Positions 29,335 through 38,562 of a DNA stretch of 64,000 nt are shown here, piece by piece (within the stretch, counting starts at the first letter, position 1; every line of letters begins with the position of its first letter). Both the position numbers and the translations under genes were made by a program. The notes under the pieces were generated by a model. That model was not told where the DNA came from. It worked only from the letters and a program-made list of their open reading frames with translations, and searched no databases. Source of the DNA: Jannaschia maritima (GTDB taxonomy: Bacteria; Pseudomonadota; Alphaproteobacteria; Rhodobacterales; Rhodobacteraceae); NCBI RefSeq assembly GCF_030973515.1, contig NZ_JARGZA010000004.1, positions 124,001 to 188,000 on the forward strand. The letters run 5' to 3'.

Positions 29335-29495
29335 TCCGGCGCCCGAGGGCCATCGCGGGCGAGGCGACGGCCCCCGGCCCCGATGGGATGCGGCGCCGCG
29401 GACATGCCCGCAGCATCACCGACGTTTCGCCCCAATTCGGCCCCGCCCGACGGCGATGACCGGGCGTGACGGCGTCCAGCGCGGAAGGCGAGGCC

Positions 29496-30200
29496 ATGCA
29501 GATCGAACGCATCGACGCGGAGGCGGCCGCCAAGATGGCGACGCCGGTCGCCGCCCCCCGCAAGCCGCAGGGCACGGGATCGGGATCGTGGGAGGACGGG
29601 TGGGGTCACGGCCTGCCCGACGAGGCGGTCATGAAGGCGGTGATCGCCGAAGGCCGGCGCAAGGCCCGCGCCCGCCGCGACGCGACGTCGGAGGTCGCCC
29701 CGGAACTGAAGCGCCTGCCCCTTGGGACGCGGATCGCCACGGACGTGACGAACCGCCTGCGCGCCCTGATCGGACGCCTGCGGCCCCGCCCCTGGCCCCA
29801 GGACGCCGGTGCGGAGGCCGCGACCGCTCCCGCCGCGGCGAAGGCCGCCGCGCGGGTGGAGGGAACGCTGACCCTGCACCCGATGCTGCCGGCCCGGTCC
29901 CTGATGGTCCATGCGCTGATCGCCGACCGCTTGGAGGTCGAGGCCCCGACCTGCACCCTGCACGCCCGCGTGGCCCTGTCCGCGATCCTTCGCGGCGCCC
30001 CGCTGGACGGCATCGTGGCCGAGATGGTGGTCGCCGACGGTGGCGGCCGTCCCCGCGTGGCCCTGCTGCGCGACCAACCGATGGACCGCGCCCTGGAGGA
30101 CGCGCTGAAGCGGGCCGGCCTGCCCGTGGTCGACGTGAGCGACGACCCCAAGGCGGAGGAGGTGTGGAAACGGATCCGGGGGTGGCTGCCGGGGGCATGA
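29496..30200 (+). CDS. conserved hypothetical protein (234 aa)
   Basis: No family is recognised. ATG 29496 is preferred ('gaaggcgag' upstream) over a GTG at 29466. The first ~60 residues are polar and low-complexity ('RKPQGTGSGSWEDGWGHG'); residues 65-120 are basic and alanine-rich. A compact alpha/beta domain spans the last 120 residues ('LPARSLMVHALIADRLEVEAP' to 'ALLRDQPMDRALEDALKRAGLPVVDVSDDPKAEEVWKRI'). The last part loosely resembles DUF2726-type domains, but this is weak. No signal peptide. Confidence 0.6.
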   Translation: MQIERIDAEAAAKMATPVAAPRKPQGTGSGSWEDGWGHGLPDEAVMKAVIAEGRRKARARRDATSEVAPELKRLPLGTRIATDVTNRLRALIGRLRPRPWPQDAGAEAATAPAAAKAAARVEGTLTLHPMLPARSLMVHALIADRLEVEAPTCTLHARVALSAILRGAPLDGIVAEMVVADGGGRPRVALLRDQPMDRALEDALKRAGLPVVDVSDDPKAEEVWKRIRGWLPGA

Positions 30201-30293
30201 ACGCCAGGCCGTGGCCGATCCCGTCCGCCGCCGCCGATGCTGCATGGGCGGGACACGGCGACGTGACCGTGCGGCGCGACGGCGACCAGCACC

Positions 30294-31508
30294 TTACCGT
30301 CGATTGGCGCGTGCAACCATCCGCCGCAACTGCGGGAGCGTCCGTTCGAACGCGGCGGCGAAGGGCAGGCAGAGCGCTATCGGCAGAACGACGAAGAGCG
30401 CGGCCTTTCCCGGCACGTCCTCCGGCAGGCCCGCATCCATGAGGTGCATGACCGGATAGTGCATGACGTAGATCGAGAAGCTCGCCCCTGCCCACCAGCG
30501 GATCGCGCGGATCGCGGCCCCACCGAGGGACGGCGCGACGCGGGCCATGCCCAGCAGGTGCAGCGCCAGGGCGAGGGCGATCAAGCCGTTCCATAGGACC
30601 TCCTGCCCGAAGTCGAAGACGTGGACGTGCCGTATAGGGCCCAGCCAGTCCGGGGTCGCCCGCAGCAGCGCCTCGTCGACATGGGAAAGCTTGGCCGCGA
30701 CGAGTGCGGCGATCGGAAGGATCGCGAGCGGGAGGGCGACCGCGCGCCGTCGCGGCACGCGTCCGCTGCGGATCGCATGCCACACGCCGAGCCCGGCGAG
30801 CCATGTCGGCAGCAGCAGCAGGATGGACAGGCCGAACAGCCACCCGAGCGCCGCGAGCGCCGCGACGCGGACCCAGCCCGACAGGAACAGGGCGGTGCCG
30901 AGCAGGACGTAGTAGGCCGCCTCGAAGCTTAGCGACCAGAGGGGCGCGTTCGACCCAAGTTGCACCGGCGCCCCCGCACCGCGCCATTGCTGCAAGAAGG
31001 TGAGGCCGCGGACGAGGAACTCCACGATCGGGAGCGCCGTGTAGTGACGCGGCGGGTAGGCGCCCGGGTCGATCGCGCGGCCCACGGCGTCCAGCAGGAG
31101 GGTCAGCAGCAGCGCGGGCGCGACGACGCCGAGCAGCCGGGTCAGGCGGTTGAAGGCGTACGTGCCCCACGTCCGATCACGCGCAGCGGCCCGGCCGATC
31201 ACCAGGCCCGATACCACGAAGAAGACCACCACCGCATCGGGGGCGAGGGTCCAGGACCGGACCCAGCCGAGGTCGCCATCGGTGAATCGCAGGTTGCCCG
31301 CATGGCCCAGGACGACCACGAGCGCGGCGAGGGTCCGCAGGAGGTCGAGCCAGACCGACAGCTCGGAGGACAGGTCTCCAGCCTCGGACGTGCGGGCATG
31401 CGGATGGACGGCCGAACGCGGGCCATCCGCGGCATCGGATCGAACGGGTCGGCCATGGGGATGATGAGCGTCGGTCACGCGAAACCCATAGGCGCCGCAG
31501 CGGATCAC
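30294..31508 (-). CDS. acyltransferase family 3 membrane protein (up to 404 aa)
   Basis: Integral membrane O-acyltransferase of the family that modifies polysaccharides and lipids. The conserved domain begins near residue 48 ('LSVWLDLLRTLAALVVVLGHAG', with the catalytic-type His) and has about ten membrane segments, including 'VVVFFVVSGLVIGRAA' and the C-terminal 'ASFSIYVMHYPVMHL'. The first ~45 residues are polar and histidine-rich. The true start may be GTG 31508 or GTG 31478 or further in. No glycan gene cluster adjoins it, so its substrate is open. Confidence 0.82.
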   Translation of the reverse strand: MIRCGAYGFRVTDAHHPHGRPVRSDAADGPRSAVHPHARTSEAGDLSSELSVWLDLLRTLAALVVVLGHAGNLRFTDGDLGWVRSWTLAPDAVVVFFVVSGLVIGRAAARDRTWGTYAFNRLTRLLGVVAPALLLTLLLDAVGRAIDPGAYPPRHYTALPIVEFLVRGLTFLQQWRGAGAPVQLGSNAPLWSLSFEAAYYVLLGTALFLSGWVRVAALAALGWLFGLSILLLLPTWLAGLGVWHAIRSGRVPRRRAVALPLAILPIAALVAAKLSHVDEALLRATPDWLGPIRHVHVFDFGQEVLWNGLIALALALHLLGMARVAPSLGGAAIRAIRWWAGASFSIYVMHYPVMHLMDAGLPEDVPGKAALFVVLPIALCLPFAAAFERTLPQLRRMVARANRR

Positions 31509-31758
31509 GTCCGAGAATATAACGAGATAGGGTCAAGGCCATCCGGAACCCGCCGACACCCCGTGTCGATCGACCCCGGCCTATCGCGGCACGGGCGGCG
31601 GCTTTCCCAAAGCGTGGTAGCGCAAGGTCCCGTGGGCGCATCGACCCGTGGAATGGACGTGGAGGGCGCGCCCCGAACCGTGCATGGCGACCGGCCCCGA
31701 ACGGCCCGCGATGCGGGTCCGGTTCTTTCGGCGCAGCCGTGTTCGGTGCGAACGGCCC

Positions 31759-33150
31759 CTATTCGACCACGGACCCGTCCAGCACGAAGTCGCCGCCCTG
31801 CCATTCGCCGTCCTCGACCTGGCCGGTGGCATAGCGCATGGTGCCGGGACCCTCGCGGCGGCCGGCGACGAAAGATCCCTCGTAGACGTCGCCGTTCGGA
31901 TAGGTCGCGGTGCCGGTGCCGTCGATCTCGCCGTCCGACCAGCCGCCTTCGTAGACGAAGCCGTCCGCCATCTCGATGCGACCCGTCCCGTCGCGTTCGC
32001 CGTCCACGAAGGTGCCTTCGTACACGGTGCCGTCCGCATAGGTGGCGGTGCCCTGCCCATGGCGTAGACCGTCGCGCCACTCCCCGTCGTAGCGGTACCC
32101 GTCCGGCGCGGTCATCACGCCCCGGCCGTGGTTGCGCGCTTCCCGAAAGCCGCCTTCGTAGACGAGGCCGTTTGGATACTCCGCCCGCCCCTGACCGTCG
32201 ATCAGGCCGCCCGACCATTCCCCCTCGTAGGTCGATCCGTCGGCATACACGATCCGCCCCTGCCCGTCCGCCACGTCGTCGGCGAACGACCCTTCGTAGA
32301 CAGACCCGTCGGCATAGGTCGCGCGCCCCTCGCCCGCGATGCGCCCGTCCGCCCATTCGCCGACATAGACGTATCCGTCCGTCCCGGTGAACGTGCCCTG
32401 ACCGTGGCGGCGGTCGTCCTCGAACCGGCCCTCGTACACGTCGCCGTTGGCATAGGTCACGGTCCCGTCGCCCTGCCGGCGGCCGTCCACCAGCTCACCG
32501 ACATAGACGTCGCCGTTGGGCTGGGTCAGCGTCCCCCGCCCTTCGATCCGGCCCTGCACCCATTCGCCGTCGTAGGTCAGCCCGTCCGGCGTGGTCAGGA
32601 CGCCCGTGCCGGAGCGCAGGTTGTCCTCCATCCCGCCGACATAGGTGGAGCCGTCGGAATAGGTGATCGACCCCTCGCCCTGCTTGACGCCCTGCGACCA
32701 GCCCCCGTCGTAGCGATAGCCGTCCTCCCCCTCCAGCACGCCCTGGCCGTGATGGACCGCATCGAGGAACCCGCCGACATAGACGGACCCGTTGGCATAG
32801 CGGGCGGTGCCCTGCCCTTCGATCCGGCCATCGACCCAGTCCCCGTCGTAGGTGCCGCCATCGGCGAAGGTGATCCGCCCCCGCCCTTCCGGCTTGCCGG
32901 CGGCGAACTGCCCTTCGTAGACGGACCCGTCGGGGAACGTCGCGCGCCCGTCGCCGCGGATCTCTCCGTCGACCCAATCGCCCGTGTACTCGTAGCCCGA
33001 CGGCAGGGTGTAGGTCCCCGTGCCGTGCTGCAGGCCGTCCCGGAACGTCCCCTCGTAGACGCCGCCACCGGCGTACTGCTTGGTCACCACCTCCTGCGCG
33101 GCGGCGGGCGCCGTGGCCAGGATGGCCCCCAGGACGACGATACGGAACAT
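31759..33150 (-). CDS. exported MORN-repeat protein (463 aa, 19 repeats)
   Basis: A signal peptide (MFRIVVLGAILATAPAAAQ) is followed by about 18 full and one partial 23-residue MORN repeats (pattern GxxYEGxWxDGxxxGxGxxxYxD), covering the whole mature protein. MORN repeats form elongated beta-sheet strips that bind lipids or other proteins; in bacteria exported examples are poorly understood. The repeats are very regular in protein and DNA, hinting at expansion by duplication. The tail is 'WQGGDFVLDGSVVE'. Divergent from nadE (130-base gap). The 250-base gap downstream to 31508 shows no gene. Confidence 0.9.
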   Translation of the reverse strand: MFRIVVLGAILATAPAAAQEVVTKQYAGGGVYEGTFRDGLQHGTGTYTLPSGYEYTGDWVDGEIRGDGRATFPDGSVYEGQFAAGKPEGRGRITFADGGTYDGDWVDGRIEGQGTARYANGSVYVGGFLDAVHHGQGVLEGEDGYRYDGGWSQGVKQGEGSITYSDGSTYVGGMEDNLRSGTGVLTTPDGLTYDGEWVQGRIEGRGTLTQPNGDVYVGELVDGRRQGDGTVTYANGDVYEGRFEDDRRHGQGTFTGTDGYVYVGEWADGRIAGEGRATYADGSVYEGSFADDVADGQGRIVYADGSTYEGEWSGGLIDGQGRAEYPNGLVYEGGFREARNHGRGVMTAPDGYRYDGEWRDGLRHGQGTATYADGTVYEGTFVDGERDGTGRIEMADGFVYEGGWSDGEIDGTGTATYPNGDVYEGSFVAGRREGPGTMRYATGQVEDGEWQGGDFVLDGSVVE

Positions 33151-33280
33151 GGCACACCCTCGGTCTTTCCCATCCGCGGGCACGCTAGGTCAGGGGGGGA
33201 CCGGGGGCAACCGGGCAGGCCGTTCCGCCGCAGCCCGCGCCGCCTTCCCCCCCGCCCTCCGGCGGGCTAGGTCGCGGGCC

Positions 33281-34954
33281 ATGACCGATGCACCACGCAC
33301 CTTCCGCCTGTCGCTGGCGCAACTGAACCCCGTGATGGGCGACCTGTCCGGCAACGCCGGCCGCATCCGCGAGGCCTGGGCCGCGGCGCGCGACGCGGGC
33401 GCCGACATGGTCGCGTGCCCGGAGATGGCGTTGACGGGCTATCAGCCGATGGACCTGATCCGGAAGCCCGCCTTCGTGGCCGACGCCACCGCGCATCTGG
33501 ACCGGCTGGTGACCGATTGCGCCGACGGGCCCGCGCTGGGCGTGGGCCTGGCCGTCTGGCCGCCGGGCAGCGTGAAGCCCTTCAACGCGTGGATCGTGGC
33601 GCACCGGGGCAAGGTCGTGGCGGAGGTGCTGAAGCACCACTTGCCCAACTACAAGGTGTTCGACGAGAAGCGATACTTCCATTCGGGCGACATCGCGGGA
33701 CCCTATGCGGTGAACGGCGTGCGCATCGGCACCCCTATCTGCGAGGATGCCTGGTTCGACGACGTCGCCGAGACGCTGGCCGAGACAGGGGCCGAGATCC
33801 TGGTCGTGCCCAACGGGTCGCCGTACTTCCGCGGCAAGCAGGACGTGCGGTATTCGCACATGGTCGCCCGCACGGTCGAGACGGGGCTGCCGCTGGCCTA
33901 TCTGAACCTGGTGGGCGGGCAGGACGACCAGATCTTCGACGGGGCCAGCTTCGTGCTGAACCCCGGCGGGCAGTTGACCCATCACCTGCCGTCCTTCGAG
34001 ACGGCGCAGGAGACGGTCACCTTCCGGGACACGGCGGAGGGTTGGCGGGCCGAGGACGGGCGCAAGGCGCCGCAGCCCGACGGGGTCGGCGCGGACTATC
34101 AGGCGATGGTGCTGGCGACGCGCGACTACATGCGCAAGGCGGGGTTCGACCGCGCGCTCCTGGGCCTGTCGGGCGGCGTGGACAGTGCCATCGTGGCCGC
34201 GGTCGCGGCCGACGCGCTGGGCCCCGCGAACGTGCATTGCGTGATGCTGCCCAGCGAGTACACCTCGCAGCACAGCCTGGAGGACGCGGAGGGCGTGGCC
34301 CGCGCGCTGGGGACCAAGCTGGACACCCTGCCGATCTCGGGGCCGAGGGCGGCGGTGACCGAAGCGTTGGCGGAGTTGTTCGCCGGCACGGAGCCGGATC
34401 TGGCGGAGGAGAACATCCAGTCCCGCCTGCGCGGCCTGCTGCTGATGGCGCTGTCGAACAAGTTCGGTGCGATGCTGCTGACCACGGGCAACAAGTCCGA
34501 GGTCGCGGTGGGCTATGCCACGATCTACGGGGACATGTCGGGCGGCTACAACCCGGTGAAGGACCTCTACAAGATGCAGGTCTTCGCGGCCTGCCGGTGG
34601 CGCAACCAGAACCACGTGGACTGGTTCGAAGGGCCGCCCGGCACTGTCATCCCGCCCCGCGTGATCGAGAAGCCGCCCAGCGCGGAGTTGCGCGAGGATC
34701 AGAAGGACGAGGATTCGCTGCCGCCCTATCCGGTGCTGGACGACATCCTGGAACGCCTGATCGACGGCGAGCAGTCCGTGGGCGAGGTGGTGGAGGCGGG
34801 GCACGATCGGGCAATCGTCAAGAAGATCGAATCGCTGATCTATGCCAGCGAATACAAGCGGTTCCAGTCCGCGCCCGGCGCGCGTCTGACGCAACGGGCG
34901 TTCTGGCTTGATCGACGTTACCCGATCGTCAACCGATGGCGGGATCCGAGTTGA
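33281..34954 (+). CDS. nadE: glutamine-dependent NAD+ synthetase
   Basis: Makes NAD+ from deamido-NAD+ with glutamine-derived ammonia (557 aa). The N-terminal nitrilase-type glutaminase (residues ~1-260) has Glu in 'CPEMALTGYQP', Lys in 'VLKHHLPNYKVFDEKR' and the nucleophile Cys in 'GTPICEDAWFDD'. The C-terminal ATP-pyrophosphatase domain carries 'LGLSGGVDSAIVAAV' (SGGVDS P-loop) and 'LLTTGNKSEVAVGYATIYGDMSGGYNP'. Start ATG 33281. Confidence 0.95.
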   Translation: MTDAPRTFRLSLAQLNPVMGDLSGNAGRIREAWAAARDAGADMVACPEMALTGYQPMDLIRKPAFVADATAHLDRLVTDCADGPALGVGLAVWPPGSVKPFNAWIVAHRGKVVAEVLKHHLPNYKVFDEKRYFHSGDIAGPYAVNGVRIGTPICEDAWFDDVAETLAETGAEILVVPNGSPYFRGKQDVRYSHMVARTVETGLPLAYLNLVGGQDDQIFDGASFVLNPGGQLTHHLPSFETAQETVTFRDTAEGWRAEDGRKAPQPDGVGADYQAMVLATRDYMRKAGFDRALLGLSGGVDSAIVAAVAADALGPANVHCVMLPSEYTSQHSLEDAEGVARALGTKLDTLPISGPRAAVTEALAELFAGTEPDLAEENIQSRLRGLLLMALSNKFGAMLLTTGNKSEVAVGYATIYGDMSGGYNPVKDLYKMQVFAACRWRNQNHVDWFEGPPGTVIPPRVIEKPPSAELREDQKDEDSLPPYPVLDDILERLIDGEQSVGEVVEAGHDRAIVKKIESLIYASEYKRFQSAPGARLTQRAFWLDRRYPIVNRWRDPS

Positions 34955-34963
34955 TACGGGCGT

Positions 34964-34984
34964 GTCCCGGACTCGACCCGGGAC
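34964..34984. repeat. palindromic element GTCCCGG...CCGGGAC
   Basis: A 7-bp stem with loop ACTCGAC, 10 bases after nadE. It resembles the 'CCGGG..TCAAG/CTCGA..CCCGG' palindromes scattered in alphaproteobacterial genomes and may also act as the nadE terminator. Confidence 0.55.
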
Positions 34985-35026
34985 CGTTTGCGATCTGCCG
35001 GACCGTCCGACCAGGTCGATCGAGGA

Positions 35027-35043
35027 CCCGGGTCAAGCCCGGG
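35027..35043. repeat. palindromic element CCCGGG-TCAAG-CCCGGG
   Basis: Six-bp stem with the loop TCAAG. The same loop and near-identical stem occur inside carB at 56512-56530, so both belong to one repeat family. Confidence 0.6.
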
Positions 35044-35045
35044 AT

Positions 35046-35078
35046 GGGCACCGAGACCCCTTCGCGGTCTCAGTGCCC
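35046..35078. terminator. long hairpin overlapping end of small-protein gene
   Basis: GGGCAC and GAGACC (35046-35058) pair with GGTCTC and GTGCCC (35066-35078), giving 12 bp with one mismatch and a seven-base loop. It overlaps the stop of the small minus-strand ORF and could terminate that operon or stabilise both converging transcripts. No clear T-run. Confidence 0.5.
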
Positions 35079-35141
35079 GAACATGAACAGAAGCACGCTG
35101 ATGACGATCAGGCCCAGAAGCAGCTTCATTCCGTCGTTCAT
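35070..35141 (-). CDS. 23-residue single-pass membrane peptide
   Basis: [23 protein letters not shown]: four polar or charged residues, then one continuous hydrophobic helix. Its ATG overlaps the stop of the lipase-like gene by four bases (ATGA), the usual sign of coupled translation, and a strong hairpin covers its end. No family is known. It could be a small regulatory membrane protein; it could also be chance, as the ORF is very short. Confidence 0.45.
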   Translation of the reverse strand: MNDGMKLLLGLIVISVLLFMFGH

Positions 35142-35917
35142 TCCACCAGCCCTTCCAGCACCGCGTCCAGTTCCTCGTCCAGGCCTATCACGTCCAGCGC
35201 CGCCGTTAGGTCGAGGTCGGGATCGAACGCCCCCCGCCGCAGGTAGCGCAAGGTCTGCGCGATGACGACCGGGTTGTTCATCATGAAGGTGTGGCTGACG
35301 GGCAGGACGACGTGGTCCTCCATCCCGTCCAGCCGGGTGGAGGCGACGGACACCTTGCCGTCGTCGGGACCCGGCAGGATCGCGGAATAGATCGCCGACA
35401 GGCTGCTGTCGCCCGCGATGACCGCCACGCCGGGCCAAGCGCCGGGCAGGTCCTCCACGATCCCGTCGGTGCCCAGCTGCCCCCCCGCCGGTCCGTTCAG
35501 CCAATCGAAGGGCGGCCAGTCCGACAGGGCGTCGACCAGTTCGGATCCCCCGTTGGGCGGAGCCAGCATCACCGTGCGGCCCGGCGGCATCGGGTTCGCC
35601 TGCGCATGGACGCGCAGGAGGATCCCACCCATCGAATGGGTCACGAAATGGATGCGCGCGGTATCCCCACAGGCCGCGATGGCGGCGGGCACGGCGCTGG
35701 ACGCGAGCGTGCGGACGTCCGCTTCGCCCGACGCGTAGTCGCTGTTGATCACGGCGAAGCCCGCCAGCTCCAACGCCTCCTCCATCACGATCAGGGAGGC
35801 GTCGCTTCGGGCCAGACCGTGCAGCAGGACCACGCAGTCGGGCCCATGGGGCAGCACCTTCGATTGTGCGGGTGCGGCGAGAAAAAATATCAGGACGAGG
35901 GCGGTGAGACGGGTCAT
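35138..35917 (-). CDS. exported lipase/esterase-like alpha/beta hydrolase (259 aa)
   Basis: A signal peptide ([19 protein letters not shown]) precedes the domain. '[15 protein letters not shown]' is the oxyanion HG segment and '[12 protein letters not shown]' the nucleophile elbow (GxSxG-like H-S-M-G-G). '[12 protein letters not shown]' holds the catalytic His. It resembles bacterial triacylglycerol-lipase/PGAP1-like proteins. The ATG at 35917 overlaps the upstream transporter stop (ATGA); a start at 35929 is possible. Likely hydrolyses esters in the periplasm or outside the cell. Confidence 0.82.
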   Translation of the reverse strand: MTRLTALVLIFFLAAPAQSKVLPHGPDCVVLLHGLARSDASLIVMEEALELAGFAVINSDYASGEADVRTLASSAVPAAIAACGDTARIHFVTHSMGGILLRVHAQANPMPPGRTVMLAPPNGGSELVDALSDWPPFDWLNGPAGGQLGTDGIVEDLPGAWPGVAVIAGDSSLSAIYSAILPGPDDGKVSVASTRLDGMEDHVVLPVSHTFMMNNPVVIAQTLRYLRRGAFDPDLDLTAALDVIGLDEELDAVLEGLVE

Positions 35918-36747
35918 GCGCGTGTCCATCTGACTGTCGCGAGCGCGATGCCCGCGAGGACGATCAGACCCGCGGAAAGGGATCGGATGGTGGGAAGTTC
36001 CTGCAACAATGCCGCCCCCAGGATCATGGCGATGACGGGCACGGACAGTTGGGCGACGCCCGCCATCGCCAGCCCGATTCGGGGCAGGATCGTATAGAGC
36101 AGCGCATATCCCAAGCCCGACGCCACGGCGCCCGACGCGACGGCGAGCGCGATGCCGGACGGGGTCCACGCCCCGCCCCACCAGACCGGCAGCAAGGCCG
36201 CGAAGAACGCGGCGGCGAGGGCGAAGTTTCCCGCGTTGCCCGCCAAAGGCCGCGGTTCGTACTTGCCGGCGTAGCTGTAGGCGGCCCAACCCAGTCCGGC
36301 GGCGATCATCAGGGCCGCATCGACAGGGGCGGCACCGGCGATGCCGGTGCCCGTGGGCCATAGCAACAAGGCCAGTCCGGCCAACGCAAGCGTCATGCCC
36401 GCCAGGCGCACGGGCCCCAACGGCTCCGCCCGCAGTGCGCCTGCGGCCAGCAGGCCCAGCTGCACGGTAGCGAACAGGATCAGCGCGCCCAGGCCCGCGT
36501 CGAGCGTGCGATAGGCCAGCGAGAATCCAAGGAGATACACGACGAGTGCGGCGGCCGCCGACCAGCGCGCGCGCCCCGCCACGGGCACCGCGCCGCGCAC
36601 CAGGATCGCCAGGGTCGCGGCACCCGCGGCCACGCGGATCGCGGCGAAGGTCAGGGGGTCGGTGCCGGCCAAGACGCCCGCCCGGGTCAGAAGCGAATTG
36701 GACGCCATCAGCGTCATCGTCAGACCGGCGAGGAGGATCAGGCGCAT
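35914..36747 (-). CDS. EamA/DMT-family transporter (277 aa)
   Basis: Ten-helix drug/metabolite exporter with two EamA domains: '[26 protein letters not shown]' at the N-terminus and '[25 protein letters not shown]' in the second half. Full length. It is coupled to the lipase-like gene by a four-base overlap. It differs clearly from the exporter at the left edge, so the two are not recent duplicates. Substrate unknown. Confidence 0.88.
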   Translation of the reverse strand: MRLILLAGLTMTLMASNSLLTRAGVLAGTDPLTFAAIRVAAGAATLAILVRGAVPVAGRARWSAAAALVVYLLGFSLAYRTLDAGLGALILFATVQLGLLAAGALRAEPLGPVRLAGMTLALAGLALLLWPTGTGIAGAAPVDAALMIAAGLGWAAYSYAGKYEPRPLAGNAGNFALAAAFFAALLPVWWGGAWTPSGIALAVASGAVASGLGYALLYTILPRIGLAMAGVAQLSVPVIAMILGAALLQELPTIRSLSAGLIVLAGIALATVRWTRA

Positions 36748-36821
36748 GGCCCATCGCTATGGCGCAGGGAACACATGCGCGCATCCGAAATCATCGTGAA
36801 GGCCCGAAAGGGACCGTTCGG

Positions 36822-36854
36822 TGCGTGTCTGCCCTACGTCTGCTCCGCGTCGGA
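36822..36854 (-). repeat. 11-bp-period GCAGAC repeat block, locus 3
   Basis: On the minus strand the units are TCCGACGCGGA, GCAGACGTAGG and GCAGACACGCA, each 11 bases. The order (degenerate TCCGACGC unit, GCAGACG unit, final GCAGACAC unit) matches locus 1 at 18107-18150. It lies in the 122-base gap between the DUF2161 and EamA genes. Confidence 0.7.
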
Positions 36855-36869
36855 TATCCGTCCGACACC

Positions 36870-37559
36870 TTATCCGCAATCCCGCCCTTGCAGAAACCCG
36901 CGGTCGCGCCCGGTCGCGCCCTCACCCGCCTCGGTCAGGGCATAGGTTCCGACCGAGACCTTGCGGAACCAACCGTAATGATCGTCGCGCATCATGGTCG
37001 TCGCCCGCGCCACGCCGGTCGCCGCCGCGACGTCGCGGCCCCGACTCGGTCCATGCGCGCGCAGGTGACCCGCGATGGCGATGCAGTCCTGCCGGTAGGC
37101 CGTGACGAGGCCGTCGCGCGTCGCGCCGCCGGGCGTGGGGTCGCCGCGACGGGCCGCGAACTCGCGCAGCAGGCGCTGCGCGGGCTTGGTCATCAGGCGG
37201 GGGCGGAACGGGCCGGGGTCGAGGCGCGGCGTGACGTGGCCGTCGGCCCCGCGCACGGTCAGCACGCCCAGCGACAACCGGCGGGCGAGCTTCAGGTTTG
37301 CCTTCAGCGCGGACCAGCCCCGGCGTCCGGCCGGGTCGGGCACGCCGAGATAGACGTGCGGCGTGACCGCCTGGCGGGCGATGCCCTGCTGCAGCAGCGT
37401 CAGCGAGAACGCGGCCTTCAACTCGACCACGACGGGGGGCTCGGCACCGCGGACGCCCACGACGTCGGCCGGCCCGACCTCGCCCTTCACGGCGTAGCCC
37501 TGGGCTTCGAGGAAGGCCTTCACCGGCGGATAGAGGGCGGTTTCAGGCAGCCGGGCCAT
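36870..37559 (-). CDS. DUF2161-family putative nuclease-like protein (229 aa)
   Basis: Soluble protein of the DUF2161 family, sometimes called putative phosphodiesterase. The N-terminal region has the PD-(D/E)xK-like pattern 'GEVGPADVVGV...PPVVVELK' at residues ~26-50, followed by a helical body and a C-terminal winged-helix-like segment ('GRDVAAATGVARATTMMRDDHYGWFRKVSVGTYALTEAG'). This suggests a nuclease-related fold with a DNA-binding tail. No biochemical role is established here. Divergent from the pyrophosphatase gene (75-base gap). Confidence 0.82.
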   Translation of the reverse strand: MARLPETALYPPVKAFLEAQGYAVKGEVGPADVVGVRGAEPPVVVELKAAFSLTLLQQGIARQAVTPHVYLGVPDPAGRRGWSALKANLKLARRLSLGVLTVRGADGHVTPRLDPGPFRPRLMTKPAQRLLREFAARRGDPTPGGATRDGLVTAYRQDCIAIAGHLRAHGPSRGRDVAAATGVARATTMMRDDHYGWFRKVSVGTYALTEAGEGATGRDRGFLQGRDCG

Positions 37560-37634
37560 GCGCGTGACATCCTGCGGGGCGGTTGCTAGGGGGACGGCGC
37601 CATTCCTCCCCCGACGTTTGATGGGACCGCTACG

Positions 37635-38552
37635 ATGACCACCCTCGTCCTCGGGCACAAGTCGCCCGACACCGATTCCACCGGCAGCCCCATCGTCTGG
37701 GCCTGGTACCTGAACCAGACCGGCACCGACGCCGAACCCGTGCTGCTGGGCGAGCCCAACACGGAGGCCGCGTTCATGCTGGACCGCTTCGGGCTGGAGC
37801 ATCCGCGCATCGTGGACCACCTGGAGGACGGCCAGCCGGTCGTGGTCGTGGACACCAACAACCCGGCCGAATTGCCCCCGGGCATCGACCGGGCGGACAT
37901 CCGGCAGATCATCGATCACCACAAGCTGGTCGGCGGGCTGGAAACGGCGGGGCCCATCGACATCACGATCCGGCCCCTGGCCTGCACGGCGACGATCATG
38001 GCCGACCTGATGGGCGGCACGCTGGACACCGCGCCCGACGGGATCAAGGGCGCGATCCTGACCTGCATCCTGTCCGATACGCTGGCGTTCCGCTCGCCCA
38101 CGACGACCGATCACGACCGCGCGGTGGCCGAACGGCTGGCGGACGACCTGGGCGTGGACATGGGCGAGTTGTCGGACGCCATGTTCGCCGCGAAGTCCGA
38201 CGTCAGCCGGTTCAGCGACGCGGAGCTCCTGCGGATGGACAGCAAGGAATACGCCGTGGGCGACACGACGTTCCGCGTGTCCGTTCTGGAAACGACCGCG
38301 CCGGACGCGATCCTGTCGCGCAAGGCCAGCCTGATGGAGAGCATGGCCTCCGTCGCGGTCGAGGACGGGGTGAACCAGGTGCTGCTGTTCGTGGTCGACA
38401 TCCTGGCGGAGGAGGCGACGCTGCTCGTCCCGAACCCGCTGGTGGCGTCCGTCGCCAAGGCCAGCTTCGGCGTGGAGCCCGAAGGCGACACCGTGGTCCT
38501 GCCCGGCGTCCTGAGCCGCAAGAAGCAGATCATCCCCGTTCTGAAGACATGA
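37635..38552 (+). CDS. ppaC: manganese-dependent inorganic pyrophosphatase
   Basis: Family II (DHH) pyrophosphatase, 305 aa, hydrolysing PPi to phosphate. Metal and substrate motifs are 'LGHKSPDTDST', 'VVDTNNPAEL', 'IIDHHKLVGG' (DHH) and the C-terminal DHHA2 'LPGVLSRKKQIIPVL', which binds substrate. It appears complete. It precedes the HAD gene by 10 bases and probably forms a unit with it. Confidence 0.95.
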   Translation: MTTLVLGHKSPDTDSTGSPIVWAWYLNQTGTDAEPVLLGEPNTEAAFMLDRFGLEHPRIVDHLEDGQPVVVVDTNNPAELPPGIDRADIRQIIDHHKLVGGLETAGPIDITIRPLACTATIMADLMGGTLDTAPDGIKGAILTCILSDTLAFRSPTTTDHDRAVAERLADDLGVDMGELSDAMFAAKSDVSRFSDAELLRMDSKEYAVGDTTFRVSVLETTAPDAILSRKASLMESMASVAVEDGVNQVLLFVVDILAEEATLLVPNPLVASVAKASFGVEPEGDTVVLPGVLSRKKQIIPVLKT

Positions 38553-38562
38553 GGCCCCTGCC

